A stretch of 64,000 nucleotides of DNA from Sphingomonadales bacterium (GCA_027485735.1 JAIXQM010000194.1:94395-158394), one strand, 5' to 3'; positions 44,754 through 54,306 are shown, numbered from the stretch's first letter. Notes: generated from the letters alone by a model not told the origin. Program-made: numbers and translations.

Positions 44754-45842
44754 CTACAGACCGAGCCCCTCAGATCGCAGATGAGCTGCCATATCCTTTG
44801 AGCGACCGGAACCCTGCAGCAGATCGAGGTACACTTGAAGCGGCTTTGCGTAGTTAATGCCGTCCCGGCGCTCGCACAGCAGATTCTGGCCGACCGAGGG
44901 GTCGTCAATGATTGCCAGATTCCAGCCTTCTTGAACGGGACGGGCATCGATGCGCTCCAGTGCGATCTTCCCTGCCTCGACCGGCCCTATGCGGCAGCGG
45001 ACTTGTGAGATGCTGCTTAGGTGCGGCGTGTATGCATTGGCAGCGGCCTCGCCTGTAATTGCATATTCTGCTCCCGCGCTGTGGCAGGCGTCATCAAGCC
45101 GGCGCATCAGCTTGTCCGCGCTTTGCTCTGGCACATAATAGCGCTTCAGGCTCAGAGGCTTCTGGCTAGTGAGATAGAGTTGCCATCCTTCGACCAGCTT
45201 TTGGGGTTCGACTAGCTTGCGAGTTTTGGTCGGACCACTGCCACGCGCCTGCACCCACTCACGCCGTTCCAATTCTGCAAGGGTTTGCGACGCTGTTGCC
45301 GGCGATACGAACGATGCTTCACTCACGTCCTTGACGGCTAGCCAGTCGCCTTTGCGGTCGAACAGCGTCTGCAAGACGCGCGCGCGTTGCCCTTTGAAGA
45401 TCGTATCAAAGATTTTTCGACTTTTGCGCGGGACGGCACGGTCAATAAAGATGTAGGTGCCGCGTGCAGGGAGAAACAACGTTCCGCCCATGTCGTAAAA
45501 GCCGACGTTCTCATGGCGTAGCGTTTCACGCGCGCCACTAGAAATTGCCGCGGCAACCAGAAACGGGATGACCTGGCGTTCGGTCGATTGGATGTGGTGT
45601 TGGTAGTTGCGGAGTTGCCATATTGCTTCCCGAACATCGCGTGGAAACGCATCGCGCCGCGTTTCTATGATCAGCAGCAGCTCCCTTCCCGCAACCTCCG
45701 CCTCGATGATTCCGTCAAGCCGGTTGTGATTGTCGATCATCGTTTCGGTTGATACCAAACGTGCGTCTGTATCTGGCAGTTCGCGAAGCGATGACGCCAA
45801 ACGCTCCAGCATTTCAGCACTGTTCAGCCCATCTTCAATCAT
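44754..45842 (-). CDS. AbiEi-like antitoxin / regulator
   Basis: A 362-residue protein with the layout of type IV antitoxin AbiEi-like proteins. A nuclease-like N-terminal half (GIIEAEVAGRELLLIIETRRDAFPRDV, with a D/E...E-x-R spacing) precedes a winged helix (RARVLQTLFDRKGDWLAVKDVSEASFVSPATASQ is the region, about residues 150-185) that would bind its own promoter. The C-terminal part has the AYAITGEAAAN box frequent in AbiEi C-terminal domains. ATG 45842 was chosen over the TTG two codons upstream. This gene and the AbiEii-like gene form a pair more AT-rich than the transfer genes beside them. Confidence 0.65.
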   Translation of the reverse strand: MIEDGLNSAEMLERLASSLRELPDTDARLVSTETMIDNHNRLDGIIEAEVAGRELLLIIETRRDAFPRDVREAIWQLRNYQHHIQSTERQVIPFLVAAAISSGARETLRHENVGFYDMGGTLFLPARGTYIFIDRAVPRKSRKIFDTIFKGQRARVLQTLFDRKGDWLAVKDVSEASFVSPATASQTLAELERREWVQARGSGPTKTRKLVEPQKLVEGWQLYLTSQKPLSLKRYYVPEQSADKLMRRLDDACHSAGAEYAITGEAAANAYTPHLSSISQVRCRIGPVEAGKIALERIDARPVQEGWNLAIIDDPSVGQNLLCERRDGINYAKPLQVYLDLLQGSGRSKDMAAHLRSEGLGL

Positions 45843-45985
45843 ATTCAATGCCCAGCGAATTTGCGGCTATTAGCGAATGTACGGTCATATGTCCATATTT
45901 GCTGTGCATAAAATAAGTGATCTTATCGCTAGCAATCCACGGCACATCCTGTTTGAGACGCAGTCGTAGAGGCTTCACCGAAACG

Positions 45986-47410
45986 TCAACAGAGCTCGTT
46001 GAACAGCGCCTCTGACAGATACAGCCGATCAGTGGCGCGGGTGCAGGCGACATAGAGCAGGTTGATCAGCTGGTTGGTCTCGTGAAGCTGGGTCGGGTCC
46101 TTGCGCCGGCGCTTCACAAGCTCGGACGGCAGATCAAAATCATCGAGCACGACGACGGTCGCAAATTCGCGTCCCTTGGCCTTGTGGGCGGTCGAAACGA
46201 TCAGCGGCGCGTCCGCCTCGCGCGGGCAATGCAGCCGGCCAAGGCGGTCGAGAATCGCCGGCAACTGCGCGTCATAGCGATCGACGATTTCGCGCAGCTT
46301 TCGGGCATCGGGATCGCCGCGCTCGGCGGCATTGTCGAGGGCCCGCCATGAGGTGAACCGCGAGACGGTCTCGTCGATGACGAGATTCAGCCGTCGGTGG
46401 CGCAGCGCATAGGCTGATGACAACTGGCGCTGCAGATCCTCGATGCCGCCGATCAGGTGAAACGGCTTCTGGATGTTGGCGAGGCTTTCGAACAGCCGCG
46501 CGTTGGTACGGGCGAGGACTGCTGTCCCTGGACCCGTTCGGACATGGCCACCATATTTGAGGATTTCGGTGAACCGCGCCGGGTTGCCGGTCAGCGGGTG
46601 CCGCGGGGGCGTCGAGTGATGGAGCAGTATCCGGTTGGCGAGCTTGGCGACATCGGCACCGAACCGCCAGCTCTGGCTTAGTGGCATGGCGTCAACCGGG
46701 AATTGATCCATCGCATCAACTGCGCCGCGGAAGCGGTAAATGCTCTGGTGGCTGTCACCAACGACGATCGTCGGCAGATTGGATTTTGCCGCGATCGAAA
46801 TCAGCACCGGGTTGAGGTCTTGCGCCTCGTCGAGCAGCAGATAATCGAGATCACCCTCGATCCGGTGCCAGAGTTCGAACGCCTTCAGATAGGTGTCATG
46901 GGTGATCGGGAGGTCGTGCTTTTCAAATCGCAGCAGCTTGTCGGCGATCGCGAACGCCATTCGGCGCACAGGGCCGCGCTGTGAGATGTCATCCAGGTTG
47001 CAGTGCGTCGGTTTGAGTTTGCTGCCGGCGTCGATCATGAAGTTGTTGAGGGTGCGCAGGATCGAGGCCCGCACCTGGCCATCCGTCATTCCCGGGACGC
47101 TGCCGATCATCGCATCATAGGCACGCAGGTGCTCGAAATGGAACTTCTTGATCAGCCCGCCTCGCTCGTGGATCTTCAGCGCCCGATAGGCGACGGAATG
47201 TCCGGTTCGGGTATCAATCCGGCTCGGGAACTTGCGGCGAGCCTCATCGGCAATCGATTTATTGAAGGCGATATAAAGGCCATTGGCCGGCCAGCGCCGG
47301 CCATATTCAGCAAGCGTCGATGTTTTGCCGCAGCCGGCGCCGGCTGCGACCTTGATAGTCGCTGTTGGCGGCAGTGCCAATATGGCTTCCTGTTGGGGCG
47401 TCGGGTTCAA
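45986..47410 (-). CDS. UvrD/REP-type SF1 helicase
   Basis: A 474-residue superfamily 1 helicase. Motif I is AAGAGCGKTST, motif II YLLLDEAQD, motif III VVGDSHQSIYRFRGA, motif V/VI STAHKAKGREF and LLYVACTRATDRLYL. It is shorter than UvrD (about 720) and lacks the large 1B/2B insertions, resembling plasmid and phage F-box-like helicases. The only in-frame start is a TTG at 47410, since a stop lies four codons upstream. The gene is in line with the small gene and the relaxase downstream of oriT, and a role in DNA processing during transfer is plausible. Confidence 0.82.
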   Translation of the reverse strand: MNPTPQQEAILALPPTATIKVAAGAGCGKTSTLAEYGRRWPANGLYIAFNKSIADEARRKFPSRIDTRTGHSVAYRALKIHERGGLIKKFHFEHLRAYDAMIGSVPGMTDGQVRASILRTLNNFMIDAGSKLKPTHCNLDDISQRGPVRRMAFAIADKLLRFEKHDLPITHDTYLKAFELWHRIEGDLDYLLLDEAQDLNPVLISIAAKSNLPTIVVGDSHQSIYRFRGAVDAMDQFPVDAMPLSQSWRFGADVAKLANRILLHHSTPPRHPLTGNPARFTEILKYGGHVRTGPGTAVLARTNARLFESLANIQKPFHLIGGIEDLQRQLSSAYALRHRRLNLVIDETVSRFTSWRALDNAAERGDPDARKLREIVDRYDAQLPAILDRLGRLHCPREADAPLIVSTAHKAKGREFATVVVLDDFDLPSELVKRRRKDPTQLHETNQLINLLYVACTRATDRLYLSEALFNELC

Positions 47411-47479
47411 AACGTGTCAATCGGATGGAATTGTGGGTGAAGTGTATGGCCGCGAAAGCAACCTGCGGGCGCAGCCGCC

Positions 47480-47665
47480 TCAATAGCCATATGGCCTTGG
47501 GTCGTCATCCTTGCCCTCGAGGGCACTCTCCCGGACACTCAGCTCCACGCCTTCACCGCGTTTGTCGACGCGGGCGTCGGTATGCGCGATGCCTTGCTGC
47601 TGATACCAGTATTCAGCCTCGGCGGGGGTGTTAAAGCTTCCGATCTTTCGCCAGGTAAAACTCAT
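47480..47665 (-). CDS. Small conserved-looking protein of the transfer operon
   Basis: A 61-residue protein with the ATG preceded by AGGAA. The sequence WRKIGSFNTPAEAEYWYQQQG reads as a compact domain of the type seen in short plasmid proteins, with the charged tail GKDDDPRPYGY. It lies 77 bp after the relaxase and 69 bp before the helicase. No function can be given. Confidence 0.55.
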   Translation of the reverse strand: MSFTWRKIGSFNTPAEAEYWYQQQGIAHTDARVDKRGEGVELSVRESALEGKDDDPRPYGY

Positions 47666-47742
47666 TTCCTTTCTCCCTTTTTACAGAAAACTTGATGCCA
47701 AGCGTCGGCTCCCCGCGCTGCAACTGCTCTACCCCGCCCCGA

Positions 47743-50700
47743 TCATAGCCCCCAATCCCGCTGTCTTTCCGGCAACGGCACATTGTATTGTTCAGGCGGC
47801 GCTTCTCGCTCTGGGAAGACCGGTCGCCCTTGGGTGCTCGGATCGGGCGTCCTGTCTGGCGAGATCCCGGGAGGTCTTGGTCCTTGTGGGCCTGGCTGCT
47901 GTGGCGGCGATGTTGGCGGCGTGGGCACAATCGGACCTTGTCGTCCAGGTGCGCGGCCGTGGCGGTCGATCGTCACCTCGCCAGTTGTTTCGAGGGCCGA
48001 TGTTTTTTCGCCGGCGTTGCGGACGATGCCACGTTCGACTCGTGCGCCGCTGTCGACAATCAGCTCAAGGCTATCGCGGACGCGGGTGATGTTGACGAGG
48101 AACAGCTTTTCGTTCGTGAGGTTCTGTTCGCGGCTGTCGAATACCGCGATCCCGCGATCGGCGGTCAGGCCCTGTGCCATATGGGCATTCAGCGCATAAC
48201 CGAGATCGAGCCGCTGCAGCATCGGGTCCCCCGTCGGCAGCGTGATCTGCATCTTCGTCGACGTTTCGAAGGTCACCCCTGCGGCGTCGATCTTGAGGAC
48301 GGTGGCGCGGTCAGCGTTGATAAGGCCACGGTCGCGGTCGGTGTCCGTCCACCGCACCTTGTCGCCTTCGTAGATCTTCAGCGGCTTTTCACGGGTGATG
48401 CGGACGCTGTTCTCGGTCCGGTTTGTCGCCAGCTTTTCAGGATTGAGCCTGTGGAGGCGTCCTTGCTCGTCGACCAGTTCGACGGTCCTGCCAGTGCGGT
48501 CGATCCTGGTGACCCGCATCGTGCCGGCAGGAATATTCTGCGAAGGGACCCCTTTCTGGAAATCCACCCGCTGGCCGGCAGCATAGGTCTGGATATAGCG
48601 CTCCTCCTCGCGGGTGGTGGTGACCTTGTCGAGCACCCGCAGGTCGAGGCCCGGACCGTTGACTAGACCCTGGTCGAGCAGTCCCTCCTGAACGGCGGCG
48701 TTGATGTCGGCGCGCACCTGTCGTCCCGAGGCGAGCAACATCGTGCTTTCGCGGATCTCTGGTGACAGTGCGAGCCACCGTTCGGCGGCAACCTCCGCCC
48801 CTCGCCCCGGGGCTTCGGTGGTCATGCTCTTCAACGCCGCGAGAGCGTCGGCGGGACGGTAATCGTTGGCAGCGGCGGCCGCGACCTTCAGCTCGGCCGA
48901 ACGGGCGCGCAGGTTGATGTTCATCTCGGCCGTCGAAGTCTTGGCGGCTTGCAGAACCTCGAACGGCTTGCCGGCATCGATCGCGCCGAGCTGGCGCTTG
49001 TCGCCGACGAAGGCGAGTTTCCCGACCTCGAGGCGCTGCGCCAGCGCAGTCAGTCTGAGCACTTGGTCGTTCGAGACCATCGAGGCTTCGTCGACGAGTA
49101 GGATCGATCCCCGGAACATCGCCCTCGCCATGTCGAAGCGCTGCGGCGACGTCCTGTCGTCGAGGAGACGGCCGTGGGTTCCGAGGAACCGCGCGATGGT
49201 CATCGATGCGATGCCGGTGTCGCGCTCGAGCATCCGAACGAGGGTGTTCTGTAGGCCAAGGCCGACGACGTTGCGCCCTTCCTCGCGCGCGACGATCGCC
49301 ATCGCGCCAAGCGCCGAACTCTTGCCGGCGCCGGCGACGCCCTGCACGGCAACGATGCGGTCCGTGCCGGCGAGGACCAGGCGCCCGGCGGCTTCCTGGC
49401 CCGGGTTCAGCGCGAACCCCTTGTCTGCCATGGCTGCGGCCTGCAGTCGTTCGCCGGCTGCCTGCGGGCTGTCGATGACGCGGTCGCCTTTGCCGCGGCC
49501 TGCCTCGACAAAGCCCAGTATGCCCTTCTCGGTATCGATCGCTTGCGGCGTCGTCAGCCGGTCCTTGTTGCCATCCACCCCGCGCACAAGCTTTCCTTGT
49601 CGTTCGAGAGCGGTGATCCGCTTTTCCACCTCTTCGACGGTGATCGGCAGACCGAGGTCGAGGGCTGTCCTCGTCAGCTGGACCGCATCGAAAGCCGCCT
49701 CGCGTTCGCTCAAGGATCTGATTGCTGACGCAACGGATTTGGCCGCAGCAATCTCGACCGGCGTCAGTTTCGACAGCGTCTTGGGCATCAGCGGGTCCTG
49801 TTCGCTGCCGCCGGCGCGCTCCTTGATAAATTCGAGGACTCGTCTGAGGCCATCGGCGCCGTTCCGCGCTGCTTCAACGACCCTCCCCCAGGCATCCTTG
49901 CCGTCTCGCGCCACGCTTCTTGCCGCTTCGGCCATAGCCGGCAGATCGAGACCCAGCGCGAGCGCGCGTGCCTCCCATTCGGCGCGCAGTTCGGCACGGT
50001 TTTCGACGTCGGGTTTGCGGGCGCGTGTCTTGATGGTCACAGCGTCGCGTGTCTGGTCGTTTTGGTGCGTGAGCTGGGAAAACGCCTCCAGGACCTCCGC
50101 TCGTCTCGTTGAGAACGCCATCACCGCGTCGCGAGAGATGCCCGAGATCTCGAACTGGCCGTGTTTGCCAGTCGGTTCGATTTTGTAGCCGAGCTTCTCG
50201 ACCTCCGTCCGAAGCTGGGCGTTGTAGACCGAGGCTATGGTTGAATAGGCCTGCCAGATTTTTCCATTCCACAGCGCCCGCCATTTGCCGTCCGGGCCCT
50301 GGGTGGCGTTAGCAATGACGGCATGGATGTGGGCTTGCGGGTCCTGGTTGCGGTTGGTGTCATGCTGAAAGAGTGCAACCACGAGGTTGCCGGTTTTGAC
50401 CGACTCTATCTTTCCATCGGCGCCCTTCATCCGGGTTTCGGCGAGGTTCTTTTCGACCCAGGCGATCGTTGCCTTTGTCGCCTTCATATTGGCTTCGAGC
50501 AGGCGTTCGTCACCGCCGATATAGGCCAGCATCGACAGCGTCTTCGGTGCCGAGAACGTCAGGTCGAACCCTGCCCGATGTTTGCCGTTGCCAGCGCCAA
50601 GCTCGGTGCCATCTGGCATCTTGCCGTCAAGGATGGCCTTGAATTCCTCAATGCCGACCTCGCCGGCGAGGCCTCCCTTTTCGGCGCCGTCGCCGGCCCA

Positions 50701-50799
50701 GAGGCTCGTCTCCTGCGCGGCATCGGCCGTGTAATAATTGTCCTTTGTGTAGTAGCTCGAGGCCGCGCCCGATGAACCGATTGCTGCTACCGAGAGCAT
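47743..50799 (-). CDS. traA: MobF-family relaxase-helicase (TraA/TrwC type)
   Basis: A 1018-residue relaxase. The N-terminal TrwC domain starts MLSVAAIGSSGAASSYYTKD with the paired catalytic tyrosines, and the HUH metal site is in FQHDTNRNQDPQAHIHAVI. The central helicase part has Walker A GVAGAGKSSALGAM and Walker B ILLVDEASMV, and a UvrD-like C-terminal motif (YALNAHMAQGLTADRG). It would nick oriT, stay on the 5' end and unwind the strand. ATG 50799 was chosen because the protein family starts with MLS; the open frame extends further. The last 100 residues are a proline-rich disordered tail. Confidence 0.85.
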   Translation of the reverse strand: MLSVAAIGSSGAASSYYTKDNYYTADAAQETSLWAGDGAEKGGLAGEVGIEEFKAILDGKMPDGTELGAGNGKHRAGFDLTFSAPKTLSMLAYIGGDERLLEANMKATKATIAWVEKNLAETRMKGADGKIESVKTGNLVVALFQHDTNRNQDPQAHIHAVIANATQGPDGKWRALWNGKIWQAYSTIASVYNAQLRTEVEKLGYKIEPTGKHGQFEISGISRDAVMAFSTRRAEVLEAFSQLTHQNDQTRDAVTIKTRARKPDVENRAELRAEWEARALALGLDLPAMAEAARSVARDGKDAWGRVVEAARNGADGLRRVLEFIKERAGGSEQDPLMPKTLSKLTPVEIAAAKSVASAIRSLSEREAAFDAVQLTRTALDLGLPITVEEVEKRITALERQGKLVRGVDGNKDRLTTPQAIDTEKGILGFVEAGRGKGDRVIDSPQAAGERLQAAAMADKGFALNPGQEAAGRLVLAGTDRIVAVQGVAGAGKSSALGAMAIVAREEGRNVVGLGLQNTLVRMLERDTGIASMTIARFLGTHGRLLDDRTSPQRFDMARAMFRGSILLVDEASMVSNDQVLRLTALAQRLEVGKLAFVGDKRQLGAIDAGKPFEVLQAAKTSTAEMNINLRARSAELKVAAAAANDYRPADALAALKSMTTEAPGRGAEVAAERWLALSPEIRESTMLLASGRQVRADINAAVQEGLLDQGLVNGPGLDLRVLDKVTTTREEERYIQTYAAGQRVDFQKGVPSQNIPAGTMRVTRIDRTGRTVELVDEQGRLHRLNPEKLATNRTENSVRITREKPLKIYEGDKVRWTDTDRDRGLINADRATVLKIDAAGVTFETSTKMQITLPTGDPMLQRLDLGYALNAHMAQGLTADRGIAVFDSREQNLTNEKLFLVNITRVRDSLELIVDSGARVERGIVRNAGEKTSALETTGEVTIDRHGRAPGRQGPIVPTPPTSPPQQPGPQGPRPPGISPDRTPDPSTQGRPVFPEREAPPEQYNVPLPERQRDWGL

Positions 50800-50890
50800 G
50801 GTCGCCCTCCCCCGGACGCGGCCCGCGTCATAGAGGCGTCGAGATTTCGGGGGCCGTGTGCATGCCGGTTGGCGATCAGCTGCTGGCGGA

Positions 50891-53200
50891 TCACAGCCCG
50901 ATGTCCATATCATCTTCGCGGTCGCCGCGATCATCGTGGCCCTGGCCGAAGTTGTCGCGGGCCTCTCGCTTGGTCAGGTCCTCTGTGCCGCGGTCCTGTT
51001 CCAGCGGTTTCTTTGGAGGTCGTGTATCGCCGGCATCGGGGATCGACGTCCCGGTGTTCTGAACTGTGGCTCCCGGTGCGTCTTGCGCATCGCCCTTCTC
51101 GTCTGCCTCACGCGAAAGCCGCTCGCCGCGTTCATCGTCGCCGATACGCCCTTCAGCCTGTGATTTTTCTTGTGCGAGACCGAGCGCTTCGCGTCGCGCT
51201 TCGGCATTGAGACGTTCGTATCGAACCTCGTCGGACTCGGGCATTTCAGCCGTTCGCTCCGGGTCGAACTGCACCGGCAGCCTCAGCACCTGTTGTGCTT
51301 CGATCGTGATCCCGACACCGCTGTCGTCGCTGCCGTTCGGTCGTTTGGCGGTGATCGTTTTGAGCGGTTGGCCGAGGTCGGGCCGCTGGATGAAGCCATG
51401 GGCTTTTTTCGGCCAGTTGCGGATCTTCAGCTTGATCTTCGCCGCCGGGAACCCCTGCGGGAACACCAGCCATCCCGACAGGTCGGGGAGTTTCGAGATG
51501 TCGTCAGGCAGCACCAGCGGTTCGAGCTGGCGCTTGTTGGTCAGCGTCACCGCATCGCGGACATTGTCGACGCCGAAACTGATGCCCTGCTCCATTTCCG
51601 ACCATTCGCCATTGCCGATCTGGTCGGAGCACCATTTGGCTGAGGTATAGTCGGCGGTGGCCAAAATGAGCTTGGTTCGGGCAAGGCTGCCAAGTGTTTC
51701 GGCGATGTCGTCGCCATAGGTGTCGCGCAGCTTGGCGATAGTGTGGACGCCGAGCACAAAGGCCCCGCCATAGTTGCGCGCCGTCTGCATCCCCTTCTCG
51801 ATCGCGGGCAGCCGGTGGAGCGCGCCAAGCTCGTCGAACAGGAACCAGATGCGAACGTCGCGCGGGCTTGGCGACCCCGCCATCATCGCGTTGATGGTCA
51901 TGTCCATCCACAGCGTCAGCAGCACCTTGACGGTCGACAGGTCGACATGACGGGCGGCGATGAACAGCACCGAGCCACCTTCCTGTTCGGCGTGGACCCA
52001 GTCCTTGATCGAGAACTGTTCGCCCTCGATCGGCAGGCTGCGAATGGCGTTGATGTTGGTGTTCATGGTGGCGCGGATCGACTCCGCCATGCGTGCCGCC
52101 TGTGGGTCGGACAGCGGCGAGGCGACGGTGCCGCCGACAAGGGCGTTCACCTCCTTCAGGCTCGCCGTCATCAGCTCTTCATAGAGGTGCCGATTGGTTG
52201 TCAGCTTTAGCTCTGTCAGCCGGACACAGGCTTCGACGAACAGCAGCCGCGCTGCCTGCACCCAGAAGGGTTCGGCGCCGCCGCCATCGCTTGGTATCAT
52301 GGCTTCTGCAGCCGATGTGAACTCGGCGCGCGTCGCGCAGTCGTTGAAGACCGACCATTGCGGACAGCGTTTGTCGAAGGGGTTCAAGATGACGTCGCGG
52401 GTCGGGTCATAGAAGCCTTCGATGAAGGTGCCGGTGAGGTCGAACACCACCGCCTTCTTGCCGCGCTTGCGGACCTGGTCGAGCAGGTCGCGCATCATTG
52501 TCGACTTGCCGGTGCCGGTCGTTCCGACACTGAACATATGGGTCTGTTCGGTGCGCCACGGATAGGGGATGCCGGCTATTGTGTAGGGCTCGTATGGGTC
52601 GCGCTTGGGGCGTTCCGATGGCTTCATGAAGGGCGCCAGCGAGCGCCATTTCGAGCCGAAGAGATGCTGATATTGTGCTTCGCGTTCCTGCTTCGCCTTG
52701 TCCTGGTTGAATACCCCGATACGGTCGACGAGTTCGGCCACGGGAGCGATGGTGGCACCCCGTTCGTGATTGCGGCGCAGCACCCGCCGGCCGATCCACC
52801 GTGAGGCCCAAGTGTAAAAGAAGCACACCGGCAACGCGACGATCGCCGTGAACTGCAACGCCGCTGTAAAGGTGGTGATGAGCAGCTGCCAGGATTGTTG
52901 GACTGGCGGGTATTCTGGGACCTGCCCAACGGGCATTCGAACCGGCGTATTGCCGGGGCCGACGACGTTGACCAGCTTGCCGGGGTCGAGCTTCAGATAC
53001 TCCCAGAACCAGCTGTAGAAGCGCATGGCGCAGCGGTAGAGATCGCCGGACTCCATGTCGTTCCAGATGAGGAACGCAAGGCTGACGGAAAACAGTGTTC
53101 CGATGACCCACAGCATCGGTCTGAGACCGGCCGCGAACATCATGCCGAAGGTTTCGATCAGCTGGCTGCCGCGGGTGAAGTCGCCGTATTTAGGCTTCAT
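50891..53200 (-). CDS. traD: TraD-like type IV coupling protein
   Basis: A 769-residue coupling protein. Two N-terminal membrane segments (around LWVIGTLFSVSLAFLIW and LLITTFTAALQFTAIVALPV) anchor it; Walker A is GTTGTGKSTMM and Walker B VRIWFLFDELGAL, with the TraG/TrwB signature HTIAKLRDTYGDD. It links the relaxosome to the secretion channel and pumps DNA. The C-terminal 120 residues are acidic and disordered, the usual place for relaxosome contacts. It begins 11 bp within the preceding small gene and ends 91 bp before traA, so the three genes form one operon. Confidence 0.88.
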   Translation of the reverse strand: MKPKYGDFTRGSQLIETFGMMFAAGLRPMLWVIGTLFSVSLAFLIWNDMESGDLYRCAMRFYSWFWEYLKLDPGKLVNVVGPGNTPVRMPVGQVPEYPPVQQSWQLLITTFTAALQFTAIVALPVCFFYTWASRWIGRRVLRRNHERGATIAPVAELVDRIGVFNQDKAKQEREAQYQHLFGSKWRSLAPFMKPSERPKRDPYEPYTIAGIPYPWRTEQTHMFSVGTTGTGKSTMMRDLLDQVRKRGKKAVVFDLTGTFIEGFYDPTRDVILNPFDKRCPQWSVFNDCATRAEFTSAAEAMIPSDGGGAEPFWVQAARLLFVEACVRLTELKLTTNRHLYEELMTASLKEVNALVGGTVASPLSDPQAARMAESIRATMNTNINAIRSLPIEGEQFSIKDWVHAEQEGGSVLFIAARHVDLSTVKVLLTLWMDMTINAMMAGSPSPRDVRIWFLFDELGALHRLPAIEKGMQTARNYGGAFVLGVHTIAKLRDTYGDDIAETLGSLARTKLILATADYTSAKWCSDQIGNGEWSEMEQGISFGVDNVRDAVTLTNKRQLEPLVLPDDISKLPDLSGWLVFPQGFPAAKIKLKIRNWPKKAHGFIQRPDLGQPLKTITAKRPNGSDDSGVGITIEAQQVLRLPVQFDPERTAEMPESDEVRYERLNAEARREALGLAQEKSQAEGRIGDDERGERLSREADEKGDAQDAPGATVQNTGTSIPDAGDTRPPKKPLEQDRGTEDLTKREARDNFGQGHDDRGDREDDMDIGL

Positions 53201-53477
53201 GGGAAGCCCCTTTCAGGCGTGCTGCGCGGACTTCTGTGACGACCTGATATAGCTCTTTGTTGGGGTGGTTCCTGACGAGCGCGTCGACCGCGATCTGGAT
53301 GGCGGTCACTTTCGACAGCACCCTGTCCTCGGGCCCTTCCGCGAACTCGCCGGCGCCCCTTATAAGGTGCTTTACATGACCGCTGAGCGAGTGTTTGTGT
53401 ACTCGTGCGGTCGTCACAAGGCGGGCATATTCCGCCTCGCTCAGATAGAGCGTTATCTGTCTTTTGGGGTTCTTCAT
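53190..53477 (-). CDS. Ribbon-helix-helix relaxosome accessory protein
   Basis: A 95-residue protein. The N-terminus (KRQITLYLSEAEYARLV) is the typical RHH strand and helix; further on is SGHVKHLIRGAG. Such proteins (TraM, TrwA or MobC types) bind oriT and recruit the relaxase. ATG 53477 was chosen; a GTG two codons upstream is possible. It is the first gene of the transfer operon and the candidate oriT lies about 130 bp upstream of it, in the expected place. Confidence 0.7.
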   Translation of the reverse strand: MKNPKRQITLYLSEAEYARLVTTARVHKHSLSGHVKHLIRGAGEFAEGPEDRVLSKVTAIQIAVDALVRNHPNKELYQVVTEVRAARLKGASHEA

Positions 53478-53607
53478 GTCCACACCGCTCGTATTTCGGC
53501 GGGTGGTTCGTCTTGCGTAAGGCTTCGCAACTATAGCGTGTTTTCAGGAAACTGCAAGTTGCGCCACCTTGTAAAAACCTGCTGGCAATTCCGTCTGTTA
53601 TACAATA

Positions 53608-53669
53608 GGAAGGTGGTGGAACTTCCGATACTCACTATCGTATGTCAAAATAAGTTCCAAACACCTTCC
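53608..53669. other. oriT: Candidate origin of transfer (oriT)
   Basis: A nested inverted repeat. The outer arms are GGAAGGTGGTGGAACTT (53,608-53,624) and AAGTTCCAAACACCTTCC (53,652-53,669), pairing over about 15 bp. Between them is a small perfect hairpin, CGATA-CTCAC-TATCG (53,626-53,640). Inverted repeats of this kind are the relaxase hairpin and accessory-protein sites of MobF oriTs, and the position just upstream of the relaxosome operon agrees. The nick site cannot be located by eye. Confidence 0.6.
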
Positions 53670-53976
53670 TGGCTTTTTTAATTGCAAATTATCGCTAAGT
53701 AATTTCACTAAATAGGTAATTCAGCCCAGCGCCGCTGTGTGGTGTGTGCACTTTTATTCCATTGGTGACCCGACGACTGCACCATGGCCATGTGATCTTG
53801 GCCGGTGCGTCTTGCTCGCTTTCAGCGACTGACGGGGAACCCGACTTATGGGGCGACGCTGTCCATGGCCGTGCTATGATAGCGGCCTTTTGGGCGATCC
53901 GACGAAGTCGACGTTACCCGTTACATAAGGCGGCAAATGGGGCTCGATGCCCCGTGAGCCGCCCCGGCGCCTGGCA

Positions 53977-53999
53977 CAAAAAAGGGGCTATAAGCCCCC
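53977..53999 (-). terminator. Rho-independent terminator of the DUF4326 operon
   Basis: On the minus strand the stem GGGGCT-TAT-AGCCCC (53,998-53,984) is followed by a run of six T. It ends 26 bp after the DUF4326 stop codon. Confidence 0.8.
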
Positions 54000-54024
54000 T
54001 TCTGTAGCATGCTGGTTCAGCCGT

Positions 54025-54294
54025 TTATCGCGGTCTTTCGTTCGCCATTTTGATCAGCACATCGCCGTGGCAGCGCGCCGGCGCGCACCAGCACACAATG
54101 TCCTTGCCGGTGAGATTGTGAAGCTGGCCGAGGAGGTCTGGGTTGCTGCGGATGTACGCCTCGAACTTCGCGACCACCTGGTCGCGCGTCCCATCCTTGC
54201 CGATGACGAACCGGTTTCCCCAGATCGACGGCCGGCCGATGTAAACGGCGCCAGGTGGGACGCCGTGAAGCTTCTTGTTGAGCACTTTCGGCAT
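54025..54294 (-). CDS. DUF4326-domain protein
   Basis: An 89-residue protein of the DUF4326 family, common on phages and plasmids. Recognisable parts are VYIGRPSIWGNRF, DQVVAKFEAYI and the cysteine-rich end GKDIVCWCAPARCHGDVL. The family is suggested to bind nucleic acid or metal but has no proven role. The ATG has a GGGAGA site upstream. It is the second of two genes read leftwards from the long inverted repeat. Confidence 0.8.
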   Translation of the reverse strand: MPKVLNKKLHGVPPGAVYIGRPSIWGNRFVIGKDGTRDQVVAKFEAYIRSNPDLLGQLHNLTGKDIVCWCAPARCHGDVLIKMANERPR

Positions 54295-54306
54295 TGCCGT
54301 TCTCCC

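Larger units (their letters stand above)
53478..54024. other. Non-coding region between transfer operon and leading genes
   Basis: About 550 bp with no supported gene. It is AT-rich from 53,540 to 53,730 and contains the nested inverted repeat at 53,608-53,669. The terminator of the DUF4326 operon is at its right end. Promoters of the transfer operon should lie at 53,480-53,600. Confidence 0.6.
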
